From Enoplosus armatus (taxonomy: Eukaryota > Chordata > Actinopteri > Centrarchiformes > Enoplosidae), in the NCBI RefSeq assembly GCF_043641665.1, contig NC_092184.1, forward strand, positions 22,271,108-22,335,107: DNA of 64,000 nucleotides, in the 5' to 3' direction. The notes under the pieces are model-generated. The model was not told the origin of the DNA. It ran no database searches and was given only the letters and a program-made list of their open reading frames with translations. Within the stretch, counting starts at the first letter, position 1; every line of letters begins with the position of its first letter. A program made the position numbers and the translations under genes. Shown piece by piece: positions 13,101-24,800 of the stretch.

Positions 13101-14218
13101 AAGAGCACTTAAAAGCAATTAAAATGTGCGTGCATAAACAAGGTATGTTTGACTGTTCTGTTGAATTGTTCTTATTAGCACTCTTCTCCTCCCCTTTCAA
13201 TGAAAGAGGAGTAACGATAATCAGTTTAATTTAGTGGCATGATGTGTTCTTCAATCAAGTGTTTCTCTCTAAAAGAATGTGTTGTGATTAAGGCTTTCTG
13301 TGAACTGACAAAATCCTGCTATTTTACCAAAGGCATATTTAAAGGCCGGACCACCACTCTCACGTTTGGAGGAAAATTACAGCATCTTAGACGTCCAAGT
13401 CAGGCAGGAATAATGCAAATGTTGCTGGAATTTCTAAGGGAACTGATTACATAGTATTTCCTAGCCCTGATCCAGGACTGTATACTATGTTTCACAGTCC
13501 TGCATAGCTATCTCTCGAAACTTGGACATCAGCTCATAAAATGTGTTACAGGAAGAATGTCGGCAAAAACTGACTTACTGGATAGTGGGCTTTTGTCCTT
13601 TTTGGAAGAAATGTTTCTCTTTTGGAATAAATCATGTTTTTGTTACTTTACAGCCACCTGACATTGTTTTTTCCCACCTTTTATAGAAGATTTCCTACAG
13701 TCCAGTGAGCTCCTATTTTCAACATTCTTCTGTAACAAATTTGTTATGAGCTGATCTGTGATAGAAATGTCCGAGATTCATATTTATGGTTAACATATAG
13801 ACTATAGACTGGTCATATAGTTGAGTACCATTTCTGTTTCTATTGTGCCTGGATTTAATTTATGCCTTGTACACATCTGATCTGCAAGTGTGTCAAACAA
13901 GGTTCCCATTAGTGACAAAACACTAAAACTGCCAGATTGTGAGCCAAAATCTACTGCAACTTGAATTTTCTGTAACTTCAGTGCTCCGCTTGACTGCCAT
14001 CATTTCAGGTGAAAAAAATGTATTCTGACTTTAACAACTGATTGTTGTCTTCCCTGTCTGTCTCTGTAGGTTACCTCATTATGACGGATGATTGGTTCTC
14101 CGAGTATGTGTACGAGGTGGTGGTAGACAAGAAGTTCCTCTCCCCTGATGTCCTGGAAGTGATGCAGCAGGAGCCCGTTGTACTTCCTGCCTGGGACCCA
14201 ATGGGAGCCCTCGCATAA
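7002..14218 (+). CDS. blmh: Bleomycin hydrolase, 3' part (six coding exons, 5' end outside window)
   Basis: Cytosolic papain-family (C1B) cysteine aminopeptidase that in mammals forms a hexamer, trims peptides, and inactivates bleomycin and homocysteine thiolactone. Six exons join in frame: 7002-7157, 7296-7454, 7562-7629, 8739-8856, 9149-9215 and 14070-14218. They encode 238 residues aligned with about residues 216-455 of the 455-residue human protein. Diagnostic stretches are WEYRDKDKN, YREHVKPL, CLVNDPRPQ, NMVGGR, WFGCDVGKHF, the His motif SLMTHAM (His codon 8824-8826) and the Asn motif WRVENSWG (Asn codon 9185-9187). The catalytic Cys exon (QKSSGRCW motif) was not found in 1-7001, so it should be upstream. 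All junctions are GT-AG with matching phases and the frame is intact. The loop between His and Asn is one residue shorter than in human. The product ends in GALA with no further residue. Identification rests on remembered family sequence but is secure. Confidence 0.96.
7296..7454 (+). CDS. blmh: blmh internal exon (phase 0 to 0)
   Basis: This exon of 53 codons runs from VCLVNDPRPQ to IKEGE, between a ctcctcag acceptor and a gtaggt donor. It contains the conserved NMVGGR and LYNNQPI stretches. The preceding intron is only 138 bp. Confidence 0.95.
7562..7629 (+). CDS. blmh: blmh internal exon (ends phase 2)
   Basis: This 68-bp exon encodes AVWFGCDVGKHFHGKLGIND and then MN plus two bases of a Val codon. 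The acceptor is tctcttag and the donor is gtgagt at 7630. The next exon supplies the missing base, which confirms this donor over the overlapping GT two bases earlier. Confidence 0.94.
7630..8738 (+). other. blmh intron (1.1 kb)
   Basis: Intron between the 7562-7629 and 8739-8856 exons. Nothing else was recognised in it. Confidence 0.85.
8739..8856 (+). CDS. blmh: blmh exon with catalytic His
   Basis: This 118-bp exon completes the split Val codon and encodes FNHELVFGVSVKNLSKAER onward to AVTDK. The active-site His (human His372) lies in SLMTHAM at 8824-8826. The donor is gtatgc. Confidence 0.95.
9149..9215 (+). CDS. blmh: blmh exon with active-site Asn
   Basis: This 67-bp exon encodes DGKEGYEKWRVENSWGDD and the following RGNK, plus one base. 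The Asn of ENSWG at 9185-9187 aligns with human Asn396 and with the NSWG motif of papain. The donor is gtaaca. Confidence 0.95.
9216..14069 (+). other. blmh last intron (4.85 kb)
   Basis: No exon was recognised here. It contains an interspersed repeat at about 11990-12165 (motifs GTTAGCATGCTGATGTTAGC and ATTTAGCTCAAAGCAC), a short CA-rich tract near 12400-12500, and a stretch from about 11608 opening AAAGGTCCCATGAAATGAAA, which resembles the start of another common fish repeat. Confidence 0.8.
11990..12165. repeat. Interspersed teleost repeat (GCTAACATG/TTTAGCTCAAAGCAC family)
   Basis: The stretch contains repeated TTAGCATGCTGATGTTAGC words followed by ATTTAGCTCAAAGCACCACT and AGCAGCTAACATGGCTG. 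I recognise this arrangement as a frequent dispersed repeat in percomorph fish. I cannot name the family or fix its ends from one copy. Confidence 0.5.
14070..14218 (+). CDS. blmh: blmh terminal coding exon
   Basis: This exon begins with the acceptor tctgtag. It encodes YLIMTDDWFSEYVYEVVVD through LPAWDPMGALA and ends in TAA at 14216-14218. The preceding intron is long (about 4.85 kb). Human and yeast orthologues carry one more residue after GALA. Confidence 0.96.
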
Positions 14219-14370
14219 CTACAGAAATCCAGGTTTTAGCCCCAACCTCTGGTCTATTTGACTCCGCCCTATTCCTCGGCTGCTTTTACCTCTCCAATAT
14301 TTCCCCCACACCTCCTTCCAAGACAGCCTGTTCTTCTAGACAAAATAATAAAGATTTTGTTTTCTTTTTT
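14219..14370 (+). other. blmh: blmh 3' UTR with poly(A) signal
   Basis: A short 3' UTR follows the blmh stop codon. The first canonical AATAAA is at 14347-14352, so cleavage is expected near 14365-14380. The exact end is inferred from the signal, not seen. Confidence 0.6.
14347..14352 (+). terminator. Poly(A) signal AATAAA of blmh
   Basis: This canonical hexamer lies about 130 bp after the blmh stop codon and is followed by a T-rich, then TGTCTTTTGTCTGT-type downstream element. Confidence 0.65.
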
Positions 14371-16417
14371 ACTGGACTGCCTGTGTCTTTTGTCTGTCTT
14401 TATTCCTTCCAGAGAGTGGAGGTTCACACTGCCACACCTTTTTGTTTTTTTGTTTTCTGGTGTTGTAAAGTTAATGTAAGGCACTGAATCTGGGGCTGAG
14501 CATTTAAAAGGTGAAGTGGGTTTAGTGCAACATAAACACTCTTTTCATTTTGAGACGAAGCAGCATCACAAACAGGCAGAGGATTTAAGAGAGAGCTACA
14601 ATCTGAGCTGTGGACCGACAGTAGGATGCATACCGACAAATATTTTAAATCGGGGGTGGTTAATACCACTTATACTCCTGTGTGGTCTGCAGTTTTTTTT
14701 GTCTTTGACTTGTGCCTACGTCTCTTTCACCAGGCTAACCCTCGGACACGAGCAAAACAGCCGTGATTTACTGTTGTTATAATAACACTTAGAGAATTTC
14801 CAATAACAGACAATCTTCCCATAACTTCCTCTCTCTGCAGAAAAGCAGCATAGGTGTGCATGTGTACGTGCATGCATATATGTATTTGTGATCACATATT
14901 CTGCCTGTATCCCCCTGATTGGGTATCTAGGAATGTTAAAAGCAGGAAAGGGTCATACTTCAACAATACTCACTCATTTCTAGAAGAACACATCTACGTT
15001 GCTGTGCCAGGTGAAAACCCAAGCACTTCCTGCCCAGGCTCTGTAATCATTCCTCAGTGACGTTCCAACTCTTCCTGCTTTGAAAACACTCCCTTTAAGG
15101 TAAGGACGACCTCTGACCTCCCAGCAGTTGGGCTGTCAGCTGAGTTATTGCTGTTCACCCTCAGCACCGTGGTTGTTAGAGCAATGGAGTTCCCATTCAG
15201 CATCGCTGGCTGACGGTGGATGGAAGATGTGGGACATGACTTTATGATCACATTAGCCTGTGTGTCGGAGGTTAAGCCTACTGCATTAACTCTTGGGTCC
15301 TCATACCCGTCAACCTGCATTTTCCGATTTACTTTCTCAACTTCTCCTCCCCTGATTACCTCCTCTGTCCAGCCTTGTTCTGTGCCTGGCACTCCATTTT
15401 CTTTGCCTTTTATATGCAGCTTACGTCACCTTTTTTATACTCTTCTACTTTCACCCAGTTTTCCTCCATCTATCCCGTCCACATATCTTCATATCTTCTG
15501 GCTGGTGATGGACTTGTGCTTCTCTTCTCAGTGGCTTCAAACACCAACCCAGAGATTTGTTGTGAATTATGGTGACAGTGAAGTAAGTAGTTTTGAAAAA
15601 TGTAAAGATGCCACAGACACTAGATAGATGGCGTTGTGAGATTTATGTGTTGACTGTAGGTAAGTTGATTGATAGCATGCCCAACAACTTCTTTCCTAGA
15701 AGTCTTCCCTCAGAGGAATGGTATTCTCTTTTATCTGGGTCTGATTTAGAGGAGAGTCTACACTGTAAATCTTAGCTGGCAAGTCCCCGGTTTCACAATA
15801 TTTTTGTTAAGCTTAAGTAATTAACAGGAGGTAGCTGAGAAAATAATGGATTTATTCAAATTTTCGCATTTTACCATGCACGCAACTAGGTGTATGTGTG
15901 TGTATGATGTTGTGTGTGTGTGTAAGGATATAGAGGGAAGAGAGAAAGAAGATAAAACGAAAATGTAGATTGATTGATTGACAGGTTTATATTAAGTTAT
16001 TACACAGAGAGTAATTACAATTGCCATGAAAAGGCTGCACAAACGGCTAAACTACTGGTTTTGAATGTTTGATAGAAGAAAGCAAATTAAGCCCTAGTTG
16101 CATTTAAATTGTATCTGGTGTGAGATCAAATGTATGGAGCTTATTTATCCTGTATTCAGATGATTGGCAGGTGATGTGAGCAGCCAGTGCGCAGCCTGGC
16201 CTCCAGAGGCAATCACTCACGTCAGCTCACCAGGTTGAAGCCCCAGAATATGTGTTATGGGCCTCAACGTCAAACTTTGGGGAAAATTTACTTTTCTTGT
16301 TAATATATCATTTTGAGTATTTCATTCATACATTTTTTTCCTCTCTAGCACATATCTTCAAATCTTATATTTTATAACAGCAACTCTCTTTTATAACAGT
16401 GTTTTTGCCCTGACAAT

Positions 16418-16695
16418 CAGTGGTGGAAAGTACATGTACACTACTTTTTTACTGCACCTCTATCTGACAGCCATTACACCAGCTCCACCTCCAGCAAATG
16501 TGTTTGAGGTGCATCCGGAATAATAACGTAATAATAGCAATAATATCTATAATTAGAATTAAATTATTACTTTTAACAACTTTTTTTACATTTTTTCTGA
16601 TAAAAATTTAATAAGTAAGATATGAGAAGTATTTTAACATTGTTGAATGTTTACTTTTATTTAAGAAAACGATCTAAATACTTCTTCCACCACTG
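16418..16695. mobile_element. MITE-like element with CAGTGGTGGAA terminal inverted repeats
   Basis: The left end reads CAGTGGTGGAAAGTA and the right end reads TACTTCTTCCACCACTG. These are inverted copies sharing CAGTGGTGGAA. The 278-bp AT-rich interior has no coding capacity. The CAGTGGTGGAAAGTA start belongs to a very abundant non-autonomous repeat of percomorph fish, known to me by its ACTTAAGTAC words. No convincing target-site duplication was found. Confidence 0.7.
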
Positions 16696-17340
16696 TGTGA
16701 AGCGTTTGGTGTAAAGGATTTGACATATAGTAATTTAGAAGTAAAACTTTTTTGTCAGTATCAATAAAAGCGAATTGTTTTTCAAGCATGATGCAGCACT
16801 GAGCAGCCACATCAGTAACAGGTGTGTGTTTATTGGTTAATTATTTTAACTGCGGACATCAGACAGCCAATCAGGTGAGAGGAGGCGACAACAGTTTCTC
16901 GTGGTTTTAACAGGTGAGGTCCTGAAAATCCTTGTTACACACTGACTCTGGCAAAGGAGTTCAACACTAAGTTTATGAAAATAAATCAAGGTTTGTATAA
17001 TATTAATTATTATATTTTATTTAATTATTGTATTTGTAATAGCTGTTATCACCAAAATAGCTCATATCTTGCTATGTTAACTTTATTTTGCTAACCTCAA
17101 CTAGGCTAATTCTGTAAATTAGCCTAACGTTAAGAGCTACAATTTAGCTCAAACAAAAAATACTGTACTAAAACTAAAAATTCTATACAATAATTACTTC
17201 CTGCTGCTCGTGTTTCACCATAAAAGCTCTCTATGGGTGAAGCTCCATGGAGACTTTAATTGTGAAACAACTGCAGAAAATGCGTTGTATTTGTCGCCGC
17301 ATTGTCAGGGCACATCACCGTGATCCCTCTAACTGGAATG

Positions 17341-17780
17341 TACATTACTTCAACTACTGTACTTAAGTACAATGTTTAGGTACTTGTACTTTACTTGAGT
17401 ATTTCCATTTTATTCTACTTTATACTTCTACCCCACTACATTTTGGAAGCCAATAGTGTACTTTTTACTCCACTACATCTTTTTAATATCTTAAGTCCAT
17501 GTTACTTTGCAGATTCAGATTATTAATACAAAATATAAATTAAGATAGATACCCAACAATATATAAAGTAGTTGAAATTAGCTCCACCTTTACCAGCTGC
17601 AACATTAGTGATGTACACATTAATGCATCACTATATACTTATAATCACATGATATAATATACATCATTTTACAACGGGCCACTCTGCTTTTACTTTTGTT
17701 ACTTTATATTTTAATGCAAATACTTTTGTACTTTTACTCAAATAAGATTTTGAATGCAGGAGTATTTTTTGCTGCTTTCA
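17341..17780. repeat. Degenerate copy of the ACTTAAGTAC fish repeat
   Basis: It contains CTACTGTACTTAAGTACAAT, GGTACTTGTACTTTACTTGA, GTATTTCCATTTTATTCTAC and CCACTACAT words, and ends in a decayed TTCACCGCTGACCACTG-like border. It appears to be a longer, diverged relative of the element at 16418-16695, less than 1 kb away and in the same orientation. Confidence 0.65.
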
Positions 17781-18184
17781 CCGCTGACCACTGGTCCGAG
17801 TATGAGTCAGCTTCAGATTGAACCCTTCCTGGTATTCCTAAAGGTGCAATCTGTACATTGTGTGTTTAAACAGTGTAGGCTTACAGTTTCAAAAGCCTAC
17901 ATAGCGGTCCTCACATGTTTCCTGTCTTGAAGGCATCCTATGAAGGCTTATTGTGGATGTGTTTCAAGGTATGGGACGCAGAACAAAGCAGGACTGTGAA
18001 CTTGTGAACCTGTCCACCCTGGCTTACAAGTCCTGACGTCAAAAATGAGTCTTATGATAGTTTCCATGTCCAGCTGTTTGTGTTTGACAGGAGGAATTAG
18101 CCCACCGATGAACCATACAGGACTGTTCATCACACACCTGGTCTCATTATTCCCTTCCATTTGTTCCTCTCTTCTTCCCTTTGT

Positions 18185-18186
<2 letters not shown>

Positions 18187-18225
<39 letters not shown>
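18187..18225. repeat. (GT)n microsatellite
   Basis: Perfect GT array of about 19 units upstream of slc6a4. Confidence 0.98.
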
Positions 18226-18226
<1 letters not shown>

Positions 18227-18497
18227 ATGCTTATGTGTGTGGATTTGTGTGTGTTGCAATGAGGATTAACCTAGTACTTCAGCTGATGCTGATTGGAATG
18301 ACGTTCAACACTCACACACAGGCTGGCTTTTAACAAGAAGGAGAGACTGGACACTGTGTGTGTGTTGGTGGGGGGGTGGTGGGGGGGCAGAAAGAAAGAG
18401 GACACAGTGATTTCAATTTAATGTCAATATGACGGTGACTGTGTTGTCTGTCTCTACCCAGGCTGCCCTCTTTTATATCTCTTACATTTCTCTCCTT

Positions 18498-18499
<2 letters not shown>

Positions 18500-18528
<29 letters not shown>
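18500..18528. repeat. (CA)n microsatellite
   Basis: Perfect CA array about 270 bp after the preceding GT array, making an inverted GT/CA pair. Confidence 0.97.
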
Positions 18529-18530
<2 letters not shown>

Positions 18531-18746
18531 ATGAAGGCTAAGTAGACTGACTGGACTACTGTACCTGGCATGGTGCCTTTTGGCCCAGTAGATTGCAGGT
18601 GGCTGTAAATGGGTTAGTTAGACCAGACATAGACAGGCTCAAATAACCTCACACACAAACATAATGTATATATTTGAAATTGCTGGTTTTGTACATTTTG
18701 TGACTTGATTTATGTATATATGTATCTTATTCCTATTTGTCCCTCT

Positions 18747-19042
18747 TATAAATATGCATCAAGGAGTCTAGGATTAGGGGCAAGGATCCTTTTCTAAAGC
18801 TCAGCATGTGTGTGTGTGTGTGTGTGTGTTTGGGTGAGAGCATGTGTGTGAGTGGGTGCATGCATGCTTGAGTATGTGTGTTTGTGTCTTAAGCCAGGCA
18901 GAGCAAGAATACGGCCTGCTGTAAGCCCAGGCATGTGTGATTTGTGTGATTGGGTTTAGACTGCGTTGATGGGCGACGTCTTGGTCACCAGAGGACCAGA
19001 CGCTCCATGGACAACGCAGACCGTCCTGCTAAAAATATCAAG
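18747..19042 (+). promoter_or_regulatory. Candidate slc6a4 promoter (TATAAATA) and non-coding first exon
   Basis: TATAAATA lies at 18747-18754. About 290 bp downstream a strong donor, ATCAAG|GTAAGA, lies at 19042/19043. A transcript starting near 18780 would give an exon ending at 19042, able to join the acceptor at 27147. An alternative weak acceptor (gggtttag) ends at 18959. An ATG at 19007 is open to the donor and would stay open across the junction until 27482, making a long uORF. This is inference from motifs only, and other donors in the region are possible. Confidence 0.25.
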
Positions 19043-19502
19043 GTAAGACCACACTGCCTGTCATTTTACATCCCATAATGTCATTACCAGCGGGTTCATC
19101 ATTTACAATCACTGTTTACTCCAGTCACTTCTCGGGTGCAAATTTATACTGATAGCCATCTCTGTAAGATATGTACATATGTTGTGCATGTGTGTAAGCC
19201 AGGGTCCAGTCACATAATGGGCGATTTAAAAGGTGAGAGGTGTTTTTTGTTTTTGTAAGATTTAGTGTGTTTAATTTGTTTGTTGTTGTTGTTTGAGGTC
19301 TATCAGACATTCATCCTCATCTATATTATTATATAACTATCAGGAATGTGAAATTGGATTTATAATTTGGGGAACAAATTAGAAACTTTTAGATTTGGGC
19401 ATTAGTTATTTAATTAGGGATATTTTATGTCTTAATGAATGAGGATAAATTATTTACTTTACACAGGGACTAAATGGCTGTAGTCTCTGTAGTTTCTTTT
19501 TT

Positions 19503-19503
<1 letters not shown>

Positions 19504-19542
<39 letters not shown>
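19504..19542. repeat. (ATT)n microsatellite
   Basis: TATT/ATT trinucleotide array of about 12 units. Confidence 0.97.
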
Positions 19543-19543
<1 letters not shown>

Positions 19544-22500
19544 AAAGAGAAAATATAAATTTCACCATGATTCTTTCCCTCTGTTTATGAAGGTAAGGAA
19601 TTAAAGGAATGTTTAATTTTCTGCTACTTAAAAGTCTGTATTGTATCGCACAAGAGAGGCTCAGAGAGGGGAAACCATGTAAAAGCTTGCTGTTTCACTA
19701 TCTATTCATCCATTATCTATCGCTCTATCTGTTAATATGGATGAACACTGAGGGGAGAACTTTTCAAACGCTGTTTTCATATTATCTGGAACTGCCTCAT
19801 AGGTCAGCTCCTACTGTTCACTGTGCACAAAATGTGGGCATAAAGCCATTCAGTTTTCAAGAAATCCCAAAATAATTAACACAATGCAAGCCATAACCCT
19901 CCACCACCCACAGGTTGTGCCTCGGCCACTTGTTAAATGGAAAGTCAGTGTTTTCTCAGACTTTCCCCCTCAGAGATCTACTGGGGAAAGGAAATACAGA
20001 CTTGCAGAAAGCAATGTTTTGATTCGATTTTGATTTGATCTGTGGGGAATATTTACAGTACATAGCCTATGCCCTAATAATAATTTCTCTAATAATTAAT
20101 GAGGTGGTCATGTTTGCAGCTAAAGGTGGCCTGGAAAATATCTCAGAGATGTTGTGTACAATTCCACCTATAACACACTGAAGGGGCCATTAGTTTAACC
20201 TCAGCAAAATGCATTTGGCCTCATGCCAAGGCCATTAGAACAATGCCAAGTGCATTTTAACATCATCTGACCCCAAAGAGCAATAACATGTTGTTTTCAT
20301 TGTCATTGTTAGTTTTTCTGCCTCAAGCCATTTCATATCATATTGCCCGGCTTGCTTTTTAAGAACGCTGGTGTCGTGCGTAAAGAGATACTCTGAAATT
20401 TCAGTAACTTAACGTATTTGATGTCTAATCAAGTGTTAAATAGAGAACCACTTTTGTTCTGTTGTGAACGCTGGCCACATTTGTGTCAGTCGCTTCTGAA
20501 TTTCAGACTTGACGGTATAATTATGTAATGTTTTGTGTACTTGCTGTAGTATTTGAACCCCTGTCGTCATTATGGTCAGATCAGCAACCGCCTGTAATCT
20601 GTCCTTGGATGCTCTACGGGTTGTCTTTATTTTTAGTGGCTGCGCGTCACTGACGTTGCAGGATGCTGGTCCGTCCCAGGGAGAGTTTATGTCGTAATTA
20701 AGGCATAAGTAAGACATCAAGCACCTAAGGTGTGCTGGCACCCTATTGTTTTGGTAGGTAGTGTTACTGCAGTCTGTGATAGAGTCTCATGCCTAGCAGC
20801 CTGTAGAATTTTGTTTTCCTTAAAGACAACCAATGTGACTATGTAACCACAGTAGCATAGTAGTGAGCATCTTAACCACTATTCCACCAGATACCCCCTG
20901 ACCACCAGTTCTTTTAATGAAAACTAGCACATAGAGCCATCTACTTCCCTTTAACTCTATTATTAATAAGTATCAATAAACATCTGCTTTTTCTCTTTCT
21001 TGCATCAAGATTAGCTTTAAGCATATAATTCAGTTGGTTTTGGTCAAATCATTTGAGTTTTATCCAAAACACATTTTTTGTTTCAGTCAAACTGTGGCCT
21101 ATTGGTTTGAAGATGATAAAACATATTCCAAATTCTGAGGTTTAATAACAAAAACACATATGAACAGAATGACCTTTCACCCAGTGGATTATAGGGTCAT
21201 AACAGCCAGTGGGGAGCAGGAACTGTTCAATAAAAAAAGATATACTTGTGAATCATTTGCTTGAATCATTAAAAAAGAGTTACAATAATACGGTTATCAT
21301 TTTCTCATTCAAATGTGTGGACACACATTCCTGCATTTCTGTCTGTAACACTCACATGATTAATCTCAGACCATTTGACTGTGACAAAGGTGTCACTGAA
21401 GACATAAACAGCGGAATGATGTCATTAATCATCTTCAAAATAGCTCCACTTGGCTCCCAGATTAGCGCTTGTAACCTTATTAGATAATTTGGAGTGCATT
21501 TTCATATGTAAACTCAAACACAGAGGAGGTTGAATGTTCAGACTGAGGGAATATGTTATTGTAATGTTCTTGTGGGTTGTAGGGAAATTGATTGTTGAAA
21601 AATGACGACATAAAGCTGGGACAAATCAAGGTCGGAGTTTAAAACAGTGAGGTTGCTGTCTATAAGATATAACTACAAAAACGAATGACGGTAACCCTCA
21701 GTAACTCCTACATTACGCAGCAGCTATGAAACAAGTAAAAGCTGAATGTACCATTGAAAGTCATTTTCTTGCATGACCACACGTGTTTGAGTCCCTCTGT
21801 TGGCTGTGACAACAACATGGCTGTGTTGATGGTGACCACTGTCTGAGAGTGACTATTGTTTGTGTATTTCAGAGTTGCGCATGACCAACAGACAGATTTT
21901 ACACAGTCATGGTAGAAGCAAAAGGCCCATAATTGAATAATTCCCACATTAACATTTCCCACATTTCCCACCATCCCAAGTCTCTCCTTCAGGGCAGGTT
22001 ACTGTGCATGTTTTGACAATTTGCCACTTAAAATATGCTTGCATGTCTACTTATCAGGCTGCCCCTCAATCTGGCACATGTAAAAATGTGCGAGTGTTTT
22101 TCTTTTCTCCCGGAGTTTCCTCTTAAAGTACAACAAGTTCCACCGATTAGTTTGGTGTTGTTTGTGCAGATGTGGCAGCAGTGTAGAGGCTTTCACACTA
22201 GCAACCTAATGCACTAAACAGTTTTTCCCCTCCCATGTCTATCTGCACTGTTTATTTTTCAATTAGCCAGGGCTGAAGTTGGCATGGCGTCAGGTGGACA
22301 TGGGAAACTATATAGCCCACACACAGCAGAAAACCTGCGGGTCAGAACAAGGATTTCATGAATTAGGACTCATGAATTATTTTGTCAGGTTGGTCTCTCT
22401 TTCTCTCTCTGCGCTCTGTACTGTATGTGTGCACGTGTGAGAGTAAAAGACAAGTGTCTGTGTCCGTGAAACAGACAGCTGCTTTGCTCTTTGTGTGTGT

Positions 22501-24380
22501 GTGAATGAGACAAAATGTTTGTGTGAGTCCATGTGGGCGTATGAGTAAGTGAGAGCACTCCTATATGTGTGAGTAAGAAAGTGAGTGTTTTAAAGCACCT
22601 GTGCATATCATGTGTGTTTGTGTCTGTGTGTGTGTTTCTTTCCTTTACCTGCTCCAGCACGGTAACTCGTGATCCTTTAGGAATCTGGTGCTCAGATTAT
22701 TCAATTTAATGATCTGCTATACATTTTTTTAGCAAAGCAAAGAAATGTTGACTACGCAGGCGTAAAAGCTGGCCAGAGGAAACATTATTCCTTTTGTTGT
22801 GTTTTTATATAAATCATCAAATTCAGCGAAGTTCAGTAAATTGAGATCGTCATAATTTTGTTTGTGGAAATCTATCCCGACAGACAGATAGATACAGCAC
22901 ACCACAGATAGGGGAGCCAGACCGATAAGTTAGCCAGGTTGGTATATATAGGCCGATATTATAGATCTGTAGCAGCGTAAATGTCCACCAGTAACAACTA
23001 TTTGCAGTACAGAAATTGAAAATATAGTTTGAGGTCATTTGGAAACAGGGCCTTCATCACATAGTTTGTCCACCAGAGAGCACTTAAAGTTAAAATTCTC
23101 TAATTCAGATTTTCAATATCATCCTCAAAAAATCGTCTATTGGTCAGAATCAGACAGACAGACAGACGGATACTCTAGATAGATTTAACTTGCCAGTGTT
23201 TAGTCCTCCGTCAGGTGTCTCACAAAGAAATTTGAAAAGAAAAGGAAAGTTGGCCAATAGAGAAAGACTGTCACGAGTCCAAAACTATTCAGGAAACCCC
23301 CCCCCCCCGAGAGTTGCCAAAGCAGACCCTGATAAGCATATTATTTTTACTCAACCATTCCTGACGTCTGTGCCCCACACTAGAGGGTGTTGGTCTGTGT
23401 TTAAAAACAGCGAGGTTACGAGAAGCTGGCGTAGAGCCCAAAGCTTTACAAGTTGTTTTAGAGTAAAAGATACACTGAGCAGGCTCCCCTCGGGATCTCT
23501 GGGGGATTTCAGAAGCAAATGAGCTGATGTCTGGTTCATTATGGGGGGACTTTCAAATTCCATCATAAAGTATGGTTTAATGACTCATTCAACATTTCAT
23601 AAGAAGCAATAAGGATTGCTCTAACTCAAGCATGTGATTGCAAATATAGTTTGTGCAACATGGGTATGCGTGAGAAAGTGTTTGGTGCATGCATGTGTCT
23701 GCCTGTGCACATGAAATACGAACTGAAGTCAAGATACAACACAGACAGAGTTGTGGACTGCTTTTACAATTTTTTTTTTTTTTTATTTCTCAATTTTGAC
23801 AAACCTTTCACTGTGTAATGTGACAGGTTGAAGCAGTTTGATCTTACACTACAGTATATGAAACACTTACAACTTTTCTTAAGCAGGCAAAAATGATTAA
23901 AGTGCAGCAACAACCTGGGGGAGTATAGTTACAGAGGCAAGATTGGCTACATGCAGTCCGACCTGGGAGCTGCCCAGCGCTACCACAGCCTTGCACTGAG
24001 TAGTAGTAAGCAAGATGATTCAGGGACTCATGCACTTGACCTTGCACTAACACCAGAGTACGTCAAGTGGAGAGAAACTAGCTTTTATTAGTAAAACACA
24101 TTTTAAACGCAGAAGAAGCTTGTAAATTGTACTTGCGAGAAAGTCAGCGTCTCCCTTTTTGACAACATGCCTCACACTTGATATCTGAATTGAATGCATG
24201 TACTGCTGGTGTAGAACAGGACCCATAAATGATGGGCAACAGGGGTCAAAGTCTAATCTCTCCATAGCAGGTGTGTATGATGACACGAGGAAAGAACTTC
24301 AAAAGGGACCAAAAGATTGACGATGAGAGCAAAGTGAAAGCATAACGAGTTAAGGAGAAAAATGTGTGTGAGAACTCCAG

Positions 24381-24381
<1 letters not shown>

Positions 24382-24431
<50 letters not shown>
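24382..24431. repeat. (GT)n microsatellite, 50 bp
   Basis: Perfect TG array about 2.7 kb before the slc6a4 leader exon. Confidence 0.98.
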
Positions 24432-24433
<2 letters not shown>

Positions 24434-24751
24434 CAAGACAGACGGTAGCGGGTAGCACCCTGACACAGAGCCCCACATTGCCTTCCCTGGTCTGCAGTTT
24501 CTGTGTTTGTGAGTTCTGCCATGTCCATACTGTGTCAGAGCTGCACTCACAGTTCATTGTTGCTGTTTGTGTTGTTACTGTATGCATCAAACCAGGCTTC
24601 AAAGTGTGCATGTCTGCGCTTGCATAATGTTTCCCCAGTACCTTCTGTCTGAGCGCACGCATCCATGCGTCTCTGCGCGGCTGTGTGTCTCTTAGCGTGG
24701 CATGTGTGTAAGTGTGTGCGGTTGCAAGTCGGCAAGAGAGGGACCACAAGG

Positions 24752-24754
<3 letters not shown>

Positions 24755-24797
<43 letters not shown>
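24755..24797. repeat. (GA)n microsatellite
   Basis: Perfect GA array preceded by a GGGAGGGAGAG purine run, 320 bp after the GT array. Confidence 0.98.

Positions 24798-24800
<3 letters not shown>

Noticed and set aside
24246..24749. 167-residue minus-strand frame with His/Thr runs
   Set aside because: Read-through of the GT array at 24382-24431. The flanks show no protein-like conservation.
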